Position numbers and translations under genes: made by a program
The notes under the pieces: model-generated
What the model saw: the letters and a program-made list of their open reading frames with translations, nothing else
Database searches by the model: none
Told to the model about the DNA's origin: nothing
In this document: piece by piece, positions 40,920-50,166 of the stretch
Layout: each line of letters opens with the position of its first letter
Position numbering within the stretch: position 1 is the stretch's first letter
Assembly (NCBI RefSeq): GCF_030296915.1
Contig: NZ_AP028031.1
Location: 1,917,501-1,981,500 of the forward strand
DNA from: Anaerostipes hadrus ATCC 29173 = JCM 17467
GTDB lineage: Bacteria; Bacillota; Clostridia; Lachnospirales; Lachnospiraceae
DNA length: 64,000 nt
Reading direction: 5' to 3'

Positions 40920-42182
40920 TTGGACCCCAGTATGATATTACAGATAATCGCAATTATCATTTTATTAATGCTTTCTGCTTATTTTTCATCTGCAGAAACA
41001 GCACTTACAACCGTCAATCCACATAGTATGCGTGCCATGGCAGAAGATGGCAATAAAAAAGCTGCTATTGTTTTAAAATTGATCGAGAATCCAAGCCAGA
41101 TGCTTTCCAGCGTCTTAGTCGGAAATAACCTTGTGAATATTTCATTAACATCCCTTACTACAACGATCGCTATTCGTATCTTTGGAAGCATGGGAGCCGG
41201 AATCGCAACTGCTGTGATCACAGTACTTGTATTGATCTTTGGTGAGATCACACCAAAGACTTTTGCAACGATCAATAATACAAAACTTGCTCTAAGCTAT
41301 GCTTCCAGCATTTATCTGATCACAAAATTACTGACACCGGTTGTTTACATTATCAACAAACTTTCTACAGCGATCCTTATCATCTTGCGGATCGACTCGA
41401 AACAATCCAAACGTATCATGACTGAACGTGAACTTCGTACGATCGTTGATGTCAGCCACGAAGAAGGCGTTATTGAAGAATCTGAGAAAGATATGTTAAA
41501 CAACGTTTTTGATTTTAAGGAATCTCTTGCCAAGGATATTATGATCCCGCGAATTGATGTAACTTTTGTGTCTGTAGATGCTTCTTATGATGAAGTTCTT
41601 GATATTTTCCGCGAGGCCGGTTATTCTAGACTTCCTGTTTATGAAGGAAGTAAAGATCATGTTGTTGGTATTGTTTATTTTAAGGATGTTTATTTCTACC
41701 GCAGCCAGCACAGAGGCGAGATCTTTCATTTGAAAGATGTTCTGCGTAAGCCGTTCTTTACGTATGAAACTCAGAAAGTATCAAGCCTTCTTGCACAGAT
41801 GCGTGAAAAATCTGTTAGTTTCTCCATTGTTTTGGATGAATATGGAGTGACTGCAGGTCTTATTACTCTAGAAGATATCGTTGAAGAGATTTTTGGAGAA
41901 CTGCGTGATGAATATGATGATTCTGAGGAAGAAACTTTCAAAAAATTATCCGATGGATCTTATATGGTATCCGCTTCTTTAAAGCTTGATGATCTTGATG
42001 ATCTGCTTGACGTAGACCTTGATTCTGAGGATTATGATTCTCTTGGCGGATATATCATCGAACTGCTTGATCATCTGCCTTCAGAGGGCGAAACTGCAGA
42101 AGATGAACATTTTCTTTTTAAAGTTGTTTCCGTTGACAAAAACCGTATGGAAACAATTCATATCATTCCAAAAGAGCAGTAA
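40920..42182 (+). CDS. CNNM/CorC-family membrane protein (hemolysin-like)
   Basis: 420-residue protein: DUF21/CNNM transmembrane domain (about 1-190, LSAYFSSAETALTTV), tandem CBS domains (about 205-330, DIMIPRIDVTF and GVTAGLITLEDIVEEIFGE) and a C-terminal CorC_HlyC domain. Relatives take part in Mg2+ (or Co2+) export or homeostasis; haemolysin activity is not expected. It starts with TTG at 40920, eight bases after AGGAGG; an ATG at 40932 is too far from the ribosome site. Confidence 0.9.
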   Translation: MDPSMILQIIAIIILLMLSAYFSSAETALTTVNPHSMRAMAEDGNKKAAIVLKLIENPSQMLSSVLVGNNLVNISLTSLTTTIAIRIFGSMGAGIATAVITVLVLIFGEITPKTFATINNTKLALSYASSIYLITKLLTPVVYIINKLSTAILIILRIDSKQSKRIMTERELRTIVDVSHEEGVIEESEKDMLNNVFDFKESLAKDIMIPRIDVTFVSVDASYDEVLDIFREAGYSRLPVYEGSKDHVVGIVYFKDVYFYRSQHRGEIFHLKDVLRKPFFTYETQKVSSLLAQMREKSVSFSIVLDEYGVTAGLITLEDIVEEIFGELRDEYDDSEEETFKKLSDGSYMVSASLKLDDLDDLLDVDLDSEDYDSLGGYIIELLDHLPSEGETAEDEHFLFKVVSVDKNRMETIHIIPKEQ

Positions 42183-42183
42183 A

Positions 42184-42220
42184 AAAGAACCTTGCTTTTT
42201 CTTGCAAGGTTCTTTTTTTG
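42184..42220 (+). terminator. Bidirectional terminator between the CorC-like gene and purL
   Basis: AAAGAACCTTGC-N6-GCAAGGTTCTTT with T tracts on both strands, separating convergent genes. Confidence 0.9.
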
Positions 42221-42225
42221 TACTC

Positions 42226-45200
42226 TTATTTGAAATATTCTACTCCGGATTCGAAAATCTTCTGATCTTTCTGTCCGTAAATATTGATTCCTACATAGCT
42301 GTCACGACGTTCTGAATGTCCCATCTTACCAAGGACTCTTCCGTCTGGACTTGTGATACCTTCAATCGCATGGTAAGAACCATTTGGATTGAATTCTTCA
42401 TTCATTGTAGGATCACCATTGAGGTCAACATACTGTGTTGCTACCTGTCCATTTTCAAACAGTTTCTGGATCACATCTTCATCTGCTACGAATCGTCCTT
42501 CTCCATGAGATACTGGTATACTGAAGATATCATCTACATGTACATTGTTAAACCATGGTGACAGATTAGAAGCAATTCTTGTATAAGCAACCTTAGAAAT
42601 ATGACGACCAATGCGGTTTGTTGTCAGTGTAGGTGATTTCGCATTCTGTTCTACGATTTTACCTTCTGGAACAAGTCCTAATTTGATCAGGGCCTGGAAT
42701 CCGTTACAGATACCAAGTGCCAGTCCATCACGGTTATTTAACAGATCCATGACTGCTTCTTTTAATTTTTCATTTCTAAATGCTGTTGCAAAGAATTTTG
42801 CAGATCCATCTGGTTCATCACCGGCACTGAATCCACCTGGGAACATGATGATCTGGGATTCTTTGATCGCTTTTTCAAAAACTTCCACTGAATCACGGAT
42901 TCCCTGTGCATCTAAGTTCTTAAATACCTTTGTGATCACGTTCGCTCCTGCACGTTCAAATGCTTTCGCTGAATCATATTCACAGTTTGTTCCTGGGAAT
43001 ACTGGAATAAATACATTTGGTTTTGCAACTTTATTCTTACATACGTAAATATTTCCTTTTATATAGTGTCTTGTTGTATCAACGATGCTCTGATCTCCTT
43101 CAGATCTTGTTGGGAATACTTTCTCTAATGGTTTCTTCCATGTATCGATCGCTTCTTCTAATGTTACAACTTCGTCACCAAATACAAATTCATGTTTGTC
43201 TGTAACCTCACCTAACATTAATCCTGGAATCGCAAGTTTATGAACATCTCTTGTGCTCATTTCAACAACAAATGATCCAAACTTAGGATCTGTTAAGTCT
43301 TTTAATTCTACTTCTTCATCAAAGATCACACCTAATTTATTACCAAATGCCATCTTGGCAACTGCTTCTAAAGCTCCTCCGCCGCCAATTGCATATGCAG
43401 ATTTGATAATTCCATCTTTGATCAGTTTTGTAATACGTTTGTATACTTTCTTCACTTCAGAATAGATTGGAAGATTGTATGCATCTGTTGGGATACAGAT
43501 ACGGATCAGACGGTTTCCTGCTCTCTTAAGTTCTGGTGTGATAACATCTGTTGTCTTCGCTACATCGACTGCAAAAGATACCAGTGTTGGTGGTACATCA
43601 ATGTCATTGAATGTTCCAGACATACTGTCCTTTCCACCAATCGATGCAAGTCCAAATCCCATCTGTGCCTGATATGCACCAAGTAGTGCTGCAACCGGCT
43701 GTCCCCAGCGTGTCTTATCTTCTCCAAGACGTTTAAAGTATTCCTGGAATGTCAGGCGGATATTTCTATAATCTCCACCAGTAGCCACGATCTTCGCGAT
43801 AGATTCTGTGATCGCATAAACTGCTCCATGGAATGGGCTCCATTTGGACAGATATGGATCAAATCCATAACTCATCATTGTGACTGTATCGCATTCCCCT
43901 TTCAATACTGGAAGTTTTGCGACCATTGTCTGAATTGGTGTCATCTGGTATTTTCCACCATATGGCATTGTAACTGTTGCTGCTCCGATAGAGCTGTCGA
44001 ATCTCTCTACGAGACCTTTCTGTGAACATACATTAAGATCAGATAATGTATTCTTGCACACTTCTTCAAATGTACCTGTCTCGTCTTTGCGGTTAAAGTA
44101 AGATTCTACACGGTGAGGGATCTCTACAAATACTTCTGTTTCCTGATGTGCTCCGTTTGTATCAAGGAAAGCTCTTGAGATATTAACGATCTCTTTTCCT
44201 CTCCATTTCAGTACTAATCTTGGATCTTCTGTTACAACAGCAACTTCTACAGCCTCTAAGTTCTCTTCTGCAGAGTATGCAAGGAACTGATCTACGTCTT
44301 TTGGATCTACAACAACAGCCATACGTTCCTGAGATTCAGAAATCGCTAATTCTGTTCCATCAAGTCCTGCATATTTCTTAGGTACTTTATCAAGATCTAC
44401 AACCAGACCATCTGCAAGTTCTCCGATCGCTACGGAAACTCCACCTGCACCAAAGTCGTTACATTTCTTGATCAGACGGCTGACTTCTTCTCTTCTGAAT
44501 AATCTCTGGATCTTACGTTCTGTTGGTGGATTACCTTTCTGAACTTCAGCTCCACATGTCTCGATAGATTCTTCTGTATGAACTTTAGATGATCCTGTTG
44601 CTCCTCCACAACCGTCACGTCCTGTTCTTCCACCTAATAAGATGATGATATCTCCTGGGTCAGAGTTCTCTCTGATCACGTTCTTTCTAGGTGCTGCACC
44701 CATAACGGCACCGATCTCCATACGTTTTGCAACATAGTCTGGATGATATACTTCATTAACATATCCTGTTGCAAGACCGATCTGGTTTCCATAAGAACTG
44801 TATCCATTCGCAGCTTCATTTACAATCTTATACTGTGGTAATTTACCTTTTAATGTGTCTTTTAATGGGACTGTTGGATCAGCAGCACCTGTAACACGCA
44901 TTGCCTGATATACATAAGAACGTCCTGATAATGGGTCACGGATCGCTCCTCCAAGACATGTTGCCGCTCCACCAAATGGTTCGATCTCTGTTGGATGGTT
45001 ATGTGTCTCATTCTTGAAACTGATCAGCCATTCTTCTTCCTTACCATCAATTTCTACTGGTACAACAATGCTGCAGGCGTTGATCTCATCGCTTTCTTCC
45101 ATATTGTCAAGAATTCCATCTTTTTTAAGACGTTTCATCGCCATTAATGCCATATCCATTAAGCAGACATATTTGTCATCACGGTCTTTGTACATCTCTT

Positions 45201-45981
45201 CAAAGTCATCCATGTAAGAATAATATGCTTCTTCTAATGGTGCACGATAAAATCCATCCTGGAATCCAATGCTTGTAAGTTCTGTAGAGAATGTTGTATG
45301 ACGACAGTGATCTGACCAATAAGTATCCAGTACACGGATCTCTGTCATGGAAGGATCTCTCTTTTCTTCTCCTTTATAATAATTCTGGATATGAAGGAAA
45401 TCTTTGAATGTCATAGCAAGATTTAAAGAATCATATAATTCTTTAAATTTGTCTTCTTCCATATCTTTGAATCCATCCAGAATCTTAACATCTGCTGGTT
45501 CTTCAAAATCCATCACTAATGTCTCTGGTTTGTCTGCAGCTGCCTCTCTTGAGTCAACTGGGTTGATGCAATATTCTTTGACTGCTTCTAACTGTTCGTC
45601 AGTTAAGTCACCTTTTACAACATAAGTTGTTGCACTTCTGATCAGGGCATCTTCGTCCTCATTCAACAGTTTCACACACTGCTGTGCAGAATCTGCTCTC
45701 TGATCGAACTGACCTGGCAGAAACTCAACGCTGAAAGATATTTCCCCATCGGCAAGTGGTAATGTCTCTTCATACACGTCGTCAACTGGTGGTTCACTAA
45801 ATACTGTAACCAGTGCTTTTTCATAACTTGCATCGGATAGATTCTCGATGTCATAGCGGACAAGGACACGAACAGATTCGACATCCAGTCCAAGATACTG
45901 CTTCAATGATGCATGCAGCTCTTTTGCTTTTACTGCGTAGTCTTTTTTCTTTTCAACATAGACTCTTCTAACTTCTCCCAT
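42226..45981 (-). CDS. purL: Phosphoribosylformylglycinamidine synthase (single-chain)
   Basis: Fourth step of purine synthesis (FGAR to FGAM with glutamine). 1251 residues in one chain with a C-terminal glutaminase domain, unlike the PurS/PurQ/PurL complex of Bacillus. The AIR-synthase-like domains carry LISFKNETHNHPTEIEPFGGA-type signatures split over the core, and the amidotransferase has PGTNCEYDSAKAFERAGA plus the nucleophile in GICNGFQALIKLG. Start chosen at 45981 (MGEVRRVYVEKK) behind GGGAGGAAATC; the ATG at 46002 overlaps that ribosome site. Confidence 0.96.
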   Translation of the reverse strand: MGEVRRVYVEKKKDYAVKAKELHASLKQYLGLDVESVRVLVRYDIENLSDASYEKALVTVFSEPPVDDVYEETLPLADGEISFSVEFLPGQFDQRADSAQQCVKLLNEDEDALIRSATTYVVKGDLTDEQLEAVKEYCINPVDSREAAADKPETLVMDFEEPADVKILDGFKDMEEDKFKELYDSLNLAMTFKDFLHIQNYYKGEEKRDPSMTEIRVLDTYWSDHCRHTTFSTELTSIGFQDGFYRAPLEEAYYSYMDDFEEMYKDRDDKYVCLMDMALMAMKRLKKDGILDNMEESDEINACSIVVPVEIDGKEEEWLISFKNETHNHPTEIEPFGGAATCLGGAIRDPLSGRSYVYQAMRVTGAADPTVPLKDTLKGKLPQYKIVNEAANGYSSYGNQIGLATGYVNEVYHPDYVAKRMEIGAVMGAAPRKNVIRENSDPGDIIILLGGRTGRDGCGGATGSSKVHTEESIETCGAEVQKGNPPTERKIQRLFRREEVSRLIKKCNDFGAGGVSVAIGELADGLVVDLDKVPKKYAGLDGTELAISESQERMAVVVDPKDVDQFLAYSAEENLEAVEVAVVTEDPRLVLKWRGKEIVNISRAFLDTNGAHQETEVFVEIPHRVESYFNRKDETGTFEEVCKNTLSDLNVCSQKGLVERFDSSIGAATVTMPYGGKYQMTPIQTMVAKLPVLKGECDTVTMMSYGFDPYLSKWSPFHGAVYAITESIAKIVATGGDYRNIRLTFQEYFKRLGEDKTRWGQPVAALLGAYQAQMGFGLASIGGKDSMSGTFNDIDVPPTLVSFAVDVAKTTDVITPELKRAGNRLIRICIPTDAYNLPIYSEVKKVYKRITKLIKDGIIKSAYAIGGGGALEAVAKMAFGNKLGVIFDEEVELKDLTDPKFGSFVVEMSTRDVHKLAIPGLMLGEVTDKHEFVFGDEVVTLEEAIDTWKKPLEKVFPTRSEGDQSIVDTTRHYIKGNIYVCKNKVAKPNVFIPVFPGTNCEYDSAKAFERAGANVITKVFKNLDAQGIRDSVEVFEKAIKESQIIMFPGGFSAGDEPDGSAKFFATAFRNEKLKEAVMDLLNNRDGLALGICNGFQALIKLGLVPEGKIVEQNAKSPTLTTNRIGRHISKVAYTRIASNLSPWFNNVHVDDIFSIPVSHGEGRFVADEDVIQKLFENGQVATQYVDLNGDPTMNEEFNPNGSYHAIEGITSPDGRVLGKMGHSERRDSYVGINIYGQKDQKIFESGVEYFK

Positions 45982-45994
45982 GATTTCCTCCCAT

Positions 45995-46942
45995 TTATTC
46001 ATGTAGTTTCTTAATCACCTGAAATGCAGATGCATTTTCCAAAATCGTTGGCTGATCCTCGGCATAGAATATGATCCCATCTGCCGTTGAACGGATCTCT
46101 GATAAAATCTCTCCATTATATGGATTAATGACTTCACCAAGCAGCTGACCTCGGTTAACTTCCTCATTGATCGTCACAAAACGTCTTAGGAATCCCGGAG
46201 CACTTGCTTTGACGGATACAAGATCCTCTTCTTCTATAATACTCGCAATATACCCGTTATGGCAATTATATTTTAAAATACCCATTCGAGTCAAGAAGCG
46301 AAGCACGGCAGATACAGCCTTCCTGGCCAGATTCACATCGATATTATCTGTTTCCCCAGAATATACCGAAAATGCATCCGTCCCATTGATCTGCCAGTTA
46401 TAAGTTAATGTCTTTTTATCAAAATTTCGTTGTTTGCTTGTTAATACATAAGGCAGCCCGAACAGACTTGCAAGGCTGGTGCTTTCTTTTCCTGTTGCAG
46501 GCATTCGCACATGTGGCACAAAATCCCCACTTCTGAAAAATGATGCAAAATGGATTCCATAGCGGAATCCTTTAACCCGTTCAAATAAATGTGCTGCCAG
46601 ACGGCTTGTTGGTTCCCCGTCAAAATTCCCAGGAAACTGACGGTTGATATCACTGTTATCAGATACCCAGTATTTCATTCCGACATTCATTGAAAAATTA
46701 TTCACACATGGAATGACCAGAATCTGATTATCTCCAACGATCGCACCACTGTTTTCCAGTTCTTTTAAACGTTTGACTAACTGAGAACAAATATATAACT
46801 GCTGATATTCATTTCCACGCATTGCTCCGACAATACATGCCGCTGGTTCTGATCCTTCACTTTGTTTTCCAAAGAGATATCCTTCGATCTTAAACTCATC
46901 TCTTAAGTAATTTCCTGAGGAATATATGATTTCTTTTTTCAT
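45995..46942 (-). CDS. Succinylglutamate desuccinylase/aspartoacylase-family protein, paralogue 2
   Basis: 315 residues of the AstE/AspA-like zinc carboxypeptidase clan. In the usual zinc motif GxHGxE the His is replaced: the sequence reads GAMRGNEYQQL, with CGT for Arg. A downstream His is kept (YGIHFASFF). The C-terminal half looks like a biotinyl/lipoyl-type beta domain (VSVKASAPGFLRRFV ... NRGQLLGEVINPYNG). Overlaps paralogue 1 by four bases. Without one zinc ligand its activity is doubtful; it may pair with paralogue 1. Confidence 0.8.
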   Translation of the reverse strand: MKKEIIYSSGNYLRDEFKIEGYLFGKQSEGSEPAACIVGAMRGNEYQQLYICSQLVKRLKELENSGAIVGDNQILVIPCVNNFSMNVGMKYWVSDNSDINRQFPGNFDGEPTSRLAAHLFERVKGFRYGIHFASFFRSGDFVPHVRMPATGKESTSLASLFGLPYVLTSKQRNFDKKTLTYNWQINGTDAFSVYSGETDNIDVNLARKAVSAVLRFLTRMGILKYNCHNGYIASIIEEEDLVSVKASAPGFLRRFVTINEEVNRGQLLGEVINPYNGEILSEIRSTADGIIFYAEDQPTILENASAFQVIKKLHE

Positions 46943-47877
46943 AGTGCATTCCCTCCGATCACTCTGGCTACCAAGGACCCTTCCGTTACACTTGGATGTT
47001 CTCTTAATGTCATCAAAATACCATCGGTTGGGGCAACCACTTCTTCTTCCGTTGCTCCCATTAAAGGATTCTGTACGATCCCTATGATCTCGCCTTTCTT
47101 TACCGGATCCTTTAATCGCTTGTAAGAAACAAACAATCCACTGGATTCACAATTTAAATAAAAGATCTGGTCTTCGTGGATAAACGGAACCTTTGTTTTG
47201 CCTTGAACCTTTCCCTTCCAGATACCAAGTTCTGCCATCACCGAAAAAATTCCATCTATAATCTGGCGGCAGTACTCGTAACGGATACGAAATGCTGCAC
47301 CGGATTCCGTAACCATAGTTGGGATTCCCATCTGGTTTAAAGTGAAAGCTAAACTTCCTTCATTCACTGTCTGAGAAGGATGGATCCAGACAAGATCCGT
47401 ATTCATATATTTTGACAGATGAAGTAATGTCTCATCGTAATCGTTATTTAAACGTACTTGAGGAACTTCCTGCAAAAAGATATTACTAGAATGAATATCA
47501 ATGCAACAGGATGCTCCTTTAATATCTTCGATCAATTTAGCTGCTGTATAATCTTCCAGACCTCCATTGATGTCTCCTGGAAATGCACTGCTGTAATCGA
47601 TATCTGAGATTGGTACTGCTCTTGTTCGTGCATCCAGTCCTAATGGATTGACCGCCGGATACACATCGACAATACCTGTCAAATTCTCAAATTCTGCCTT
47701 GATCCGGCGAATGATCTCTCCGCAGATATACTGTCCGCCAAGCTCATCTCCGTAGATTCCAGACACCAGACAGATTCTCTTCTCCTCTCCAGTCACCACA
47801 TCCGGCATCAGACGATTTCTTTTGATCCTTAGCATCTCTCCGATCGGAAGTTTTACAGATACGACTGTGTCTATCAT
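46939..47877 (-). CDS. Succinylglutamate desuccinylase/aspartoacylase-family protein, paralogue 1
   Basis: 312 residues, same family and layout as the next gene. The first zinc-site His of GxHGxE is a Tyr here (SGIYGDELGGQ, TAC codon), while DIHSSN downstream keeps a His. The C-terminal part VKKGEIIGIVQNPLMGATEEEVVAPTDGILM resembles the biotinyl-like domain seen in this subgroup. Translationally coupled to paralogue 2 and downstream of an antiporter gene; substrate unknown. Confidence 0.8.
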   Translation of the reverse strand: MIDTVVSVKLPIGEMLRIKRNRLMPDVVTGEEKRICLVSGIYGDELGGQYICGEIIRRIKAEFENLTGIVDVYPAVNPLGLDARTRAVPISDIDYSSAFPGDINGGLEDYTAAKLIEDIKGASCCIDIHSSNIFLQEVPQVRLNNDYDETLLHLSKYMNTDLVWIHPSQTVNEGSLAFTLNQMGIPTMVTESGAAFRIRYEYCRQIIDGIFSVMAELGIWKGKVQGKTKVPFIHEDQIFYLNCESSGLFVSYKRLKDPVKKGEIIGIVQNPLMGATEEEVVAPTDGILMTLREHPSVTEGSLVARVIGGNAL

Positions 47878-47929
47878 ATTAAAGCCTCTTTTCTATTGTT
47901 TTATCTGTATCGTAAATATTTTACTTTTC

Positions 47930-49096
47930 TTATTTTGCAAATAACATTTTTAATATGATCGGTGATAAGAGTGTTGTGACGAGGACCATGATAACCACTG
48001 GTGCAAAGAAAACTTCTGATAATAATCCAACAGAAATTCCTTTCTGTGCAACGATCAGTGCAACTTCACCTCGGCATACCATTCCTGCTCCGATCTGTAC
48101 AGATTCTCTCTTCGTATATTTGCACAACAATGCTCCAAAACCGCATCCCGCGATCTTCGAGATCACTGCGATCACACATAAAATGATCGTAAAGATGATC
48201 AACGTCTGTGTCATTCCATGAATGTTTACATTCAGACCGATACTTGCAAAGAATACTGGTGTGATCAGCATATACGATAAAACTTCAATCTTGTTGTATA
48301 TATAAAATCGTTCTGGGAGCCTGCATAAAATGATCCCTGCAAGATATGCACCTGTGATATCAGCGATTCCAAACACTTCTGCAAGAAATGCAAGTGCTAA
48401 GCAAAATGCAAGTGCAAACACCGGAACTCTTCTTCTATGACGTTCAATCTCTGGATTCTTATAAGTAGAAAGCCACTCAAAGAACTTCTTGATCCCAACT
48501 CCACCGATAATAGAAATCGCAAAGAATGCTGCCATCTGGATCAAGATCTTAAGGATTGCCTGAATATGGAATCCAGATGCTCCCCCAAGGCTTGTCATAA
48601 TTGATAATAAAACGATTCCCAAGATATCATCAATGATCGCTGCCCCAAGGATTGCTGTTCCGACTCTTCCTTTTAAATGTCCCATATCCTGTAAGGCTTC
48701 TACTGTGATACTTACTGAAGTTGCTGTTAGGATCACTCCGATAAAGATCGATTCCATGATATTATTTCCATATATAACGGATAAAACAGCTCCCATGATA
48801 AGTGGGATCAATACTCCACATAACGCAATGACGAATGCAGGAATTCCACTCTTCTTCAACTCATCAATATCTGTCTCAAGACCTGCCTGAAACATTAAAA
48901 CAACTACACCTACTTCAGCCAGATTTAAAACTGAATCTGAAGGACTCACTACATTAAGGACCACTGGTCCTAAAATGATTCCCGCGATCAATGCTCCAAC
49001 GACTGGCGGCATGTTAAACTTCTTCGACACAAGACTAAAAGACTTGGTCATTGCCAGAATGATTGCGATATCCAGCAAAAACTTATATTCTTCCAT
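47930..49096 (-). CDS. CPA2-family cation:proton antiporter (KefB/NapA-like)
   Basis: Membrane antiporter of 388 residues with about twelve hydrophobic segments. GALIAGIILGP, LMFQAGLETDIDEL and the ion-binding AAIIDDILGIVLL (tandem Asp) are typical. No RCK/TrkA domain. GGAGGTAAAACA precedes the ATG at 49096 (MEEYKFLLDIA), so the longer ATG at 49147, which begins inside the -35 box, is not used. First gene of an operon with the AstE-like pair and perhaps purL. Confidence 0.9.
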   Translation of the reverse strand: MEEYKFLLDIAIILAMTKSFSLVSKKFNMPPVVGALIAGIILGPVVLNVVSPSDSVLNLAEVGVVVLMFQAGLETDIDELKKSGIPAFVIALCGVLIPLIMGAVLSVIYGNNIMESIFIGVILTATSVSITVEALQDMGHLKGRVGTAILGAAIIDDILGIVLLSIMTSLGGASGFHIQAILKILIQMAAFFAISIIGGVGIKKFFEWLSTYKNPEIERHRRRVPVFALAFCLALAFLAEVFGIADITGAYLAGIILCRLPERFYIYNKIEVLSYMLITPVFFASIGLNVNIHGMTQTLIIFTIILCVIAVISKIAGCGFGALLCKYTKRESVQIGAGMVCRGEVALIVAQKGISVGLLSEVFFAPVVIMVLVTTLLSPIILKMLFAK

Positions 49097-49118
49097 TGTT
49101 TTACCTCCATTAGTTCGT

Positions 49119-49147
49119 ATCGTATCATACCTGTTTTTTCTTGTCAA
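49119..49147 (-). promoter_or_regulatory. Promoter of the antiporter operon
   Basis: TTGACA (49147-49142), 17 bases, TACGAT (49124-49119) on the minus strand. Confidence 0.75.
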
Positions 49148-49181
49148 TTCTTAGACAAAGTGATCTTTTTTTATCCTTTTC

Positions 49182-49210
49182 TTGCTTTTTTTATGATCCT
49201 TTAGTATAGT
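49182..49210 (+). promoter_or_regulatory. Promoter of the DUF1292 gene
   Basis: TTGCTT (49182-49187), 17 bases, TATAGT (49205-49210), 31 bases before the start codon. Confidence 0.65.
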
Positions 49211-49240
49211 GGAGAAAAGACTAAGAAAAGAGGTATCAAA

Positions 49241-49558
49241 ATGAGTGAATTTAACGAAGTAGATAATATCATCGAAGAAGAAACTCCTGTGCTCCATTTA
49301 GAATTAGAAGATGGAACTGAACAAGACTGTGCAGTGATTGCTTTATTCTCTGTAGAAGAATTAGATGATCAGGAATATATCGCATTGATCACTGTTGAAG
49401 ACTTAGAAAGTGATGACGAAGAAGGGGCTTTACTTTTATATCGTTACAACGAAGACCCTGAAGATCCTGATACTTTCAGTCTTGACAACATTGAAACAGA
49501 CGAAGAATATGAGACAGTCACTGCTGTCTTAGATGAGATCTTAGAAGACGAAGAATAA
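49241..49558 (+). CDS. DUF1292 protein
   Basis: 105 residues, very acidic, with the DUF1292 (YrzB-like) core LELEDGTEQDCAVIALFSV, DQEYIALITVEDLE and EGALLLYRY. Widespread small Firmicutes protein of unknown function. AAGAGGTATCAAA precedes the ATG; own promoter and terminator. Divergent from the antiporter operon. Confidence 0.9.
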   Translation: MSEFNEVDNIIEEETPVLHLELEDGTEQDCAVIALFSVEELDDQEYIALITVEDLESDDEEGALLLYRYNEDPEDPDTFSLDNIETDEEYETVTAVLDEILEDEE

Positions 49559-49570
49559 TATGATATTAAT

Positions 49571-49604
49571 AAAAAAGCCCTTGCATCTTATATGCGGGGC
49601 TTTT
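49571..49604 (+). terminator. Bidirectional terminator after DUF1292
   Basis: AAAGCCCTTGCAT-CTTAT-ATGCGGGGCTTT followed by T tracts on the plus strand and by TTTTTT on the minus strand; it overlaps the end of the convergent gene. Confidence 0.85.
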
Positions 49605-50166
49605 TTTCATATTGAAGTTTTGTTCGGATCACTTTGTCAAGTTCATAATACTTTTCTTCCAGAGTTTTTCCATTCAGGACACAATCCATTGCCATACCCA
49701 TGGATTCCAGCATCGTTTCTGTGATCTGATCTCTATACTGTAATAAAATATTCAGGCGCTCATGAAGATCTGTTTCATCTAAGAATTTCAACAGTGGCTC
49801 AATGTCTGCTGTTTCTTCTGTCTCATCATATTCATTTTCCTGTGCTGTCACTTCATCAACCAGTTCTGCCTCTGAATCTTGTTCTGTCTCCGTGATTTTT
49901 ATACCATACTGGTCTCCTGCATTTTCACACAGTTCTACTTTCCGAAAACGGTATATCTGTTGCACATCTGGGTATTTTTCATGATCGACTTCACTTAAGA
50001 ACATCGCAAGTGGTCTTGCATATGTCTTAAACGTTCCATACATTGCCTGATAGACCACCAATGGTTCTTCTGTCTCTGTATGTATTGCAACCGTAACGAT
50101 CTGATAAAGTTTTCCTTTAAAATGCATATAAAATTCGCCTGCTCTTGGCATCGCTCTATTTTCCAT
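49588..50166 (-). CDS. DUF1653-domain protein
   Basis: 192 residues. The N-terminal ~75 residues match DUF1653 (GEFYMHFKGKLYQIV, PLVVYQAMYGTFKTYARPLAMF); the rest is acidic (Glu/Asp-rich linker) followed by a helical tail. Start chosen at 50166 ([12 protein letters not shown]) with AAAGAGGTG six bases upstream. Overlaps the end of the helicase gene by 11 bases, so the two are translationally coupled. Function unknown. Confidence 0.8.
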   Translation of the reverse strand: MENRAMPRAGEFYMHFKGKLYQIVTVAIHTETEEPLVVYQAMYGTFKTYARPLAMFLSEVDHEKYPDVQQIYRFRKVELCENAGDQYGIKITETEQDSEAELVDEVTAQENEYDETEETADIEPLLKFLDETDLHERLNILLQYRDQITETMLESMGMAMDCVLNGKTLEEKYYELDKVIRTKLQYEKKPRI

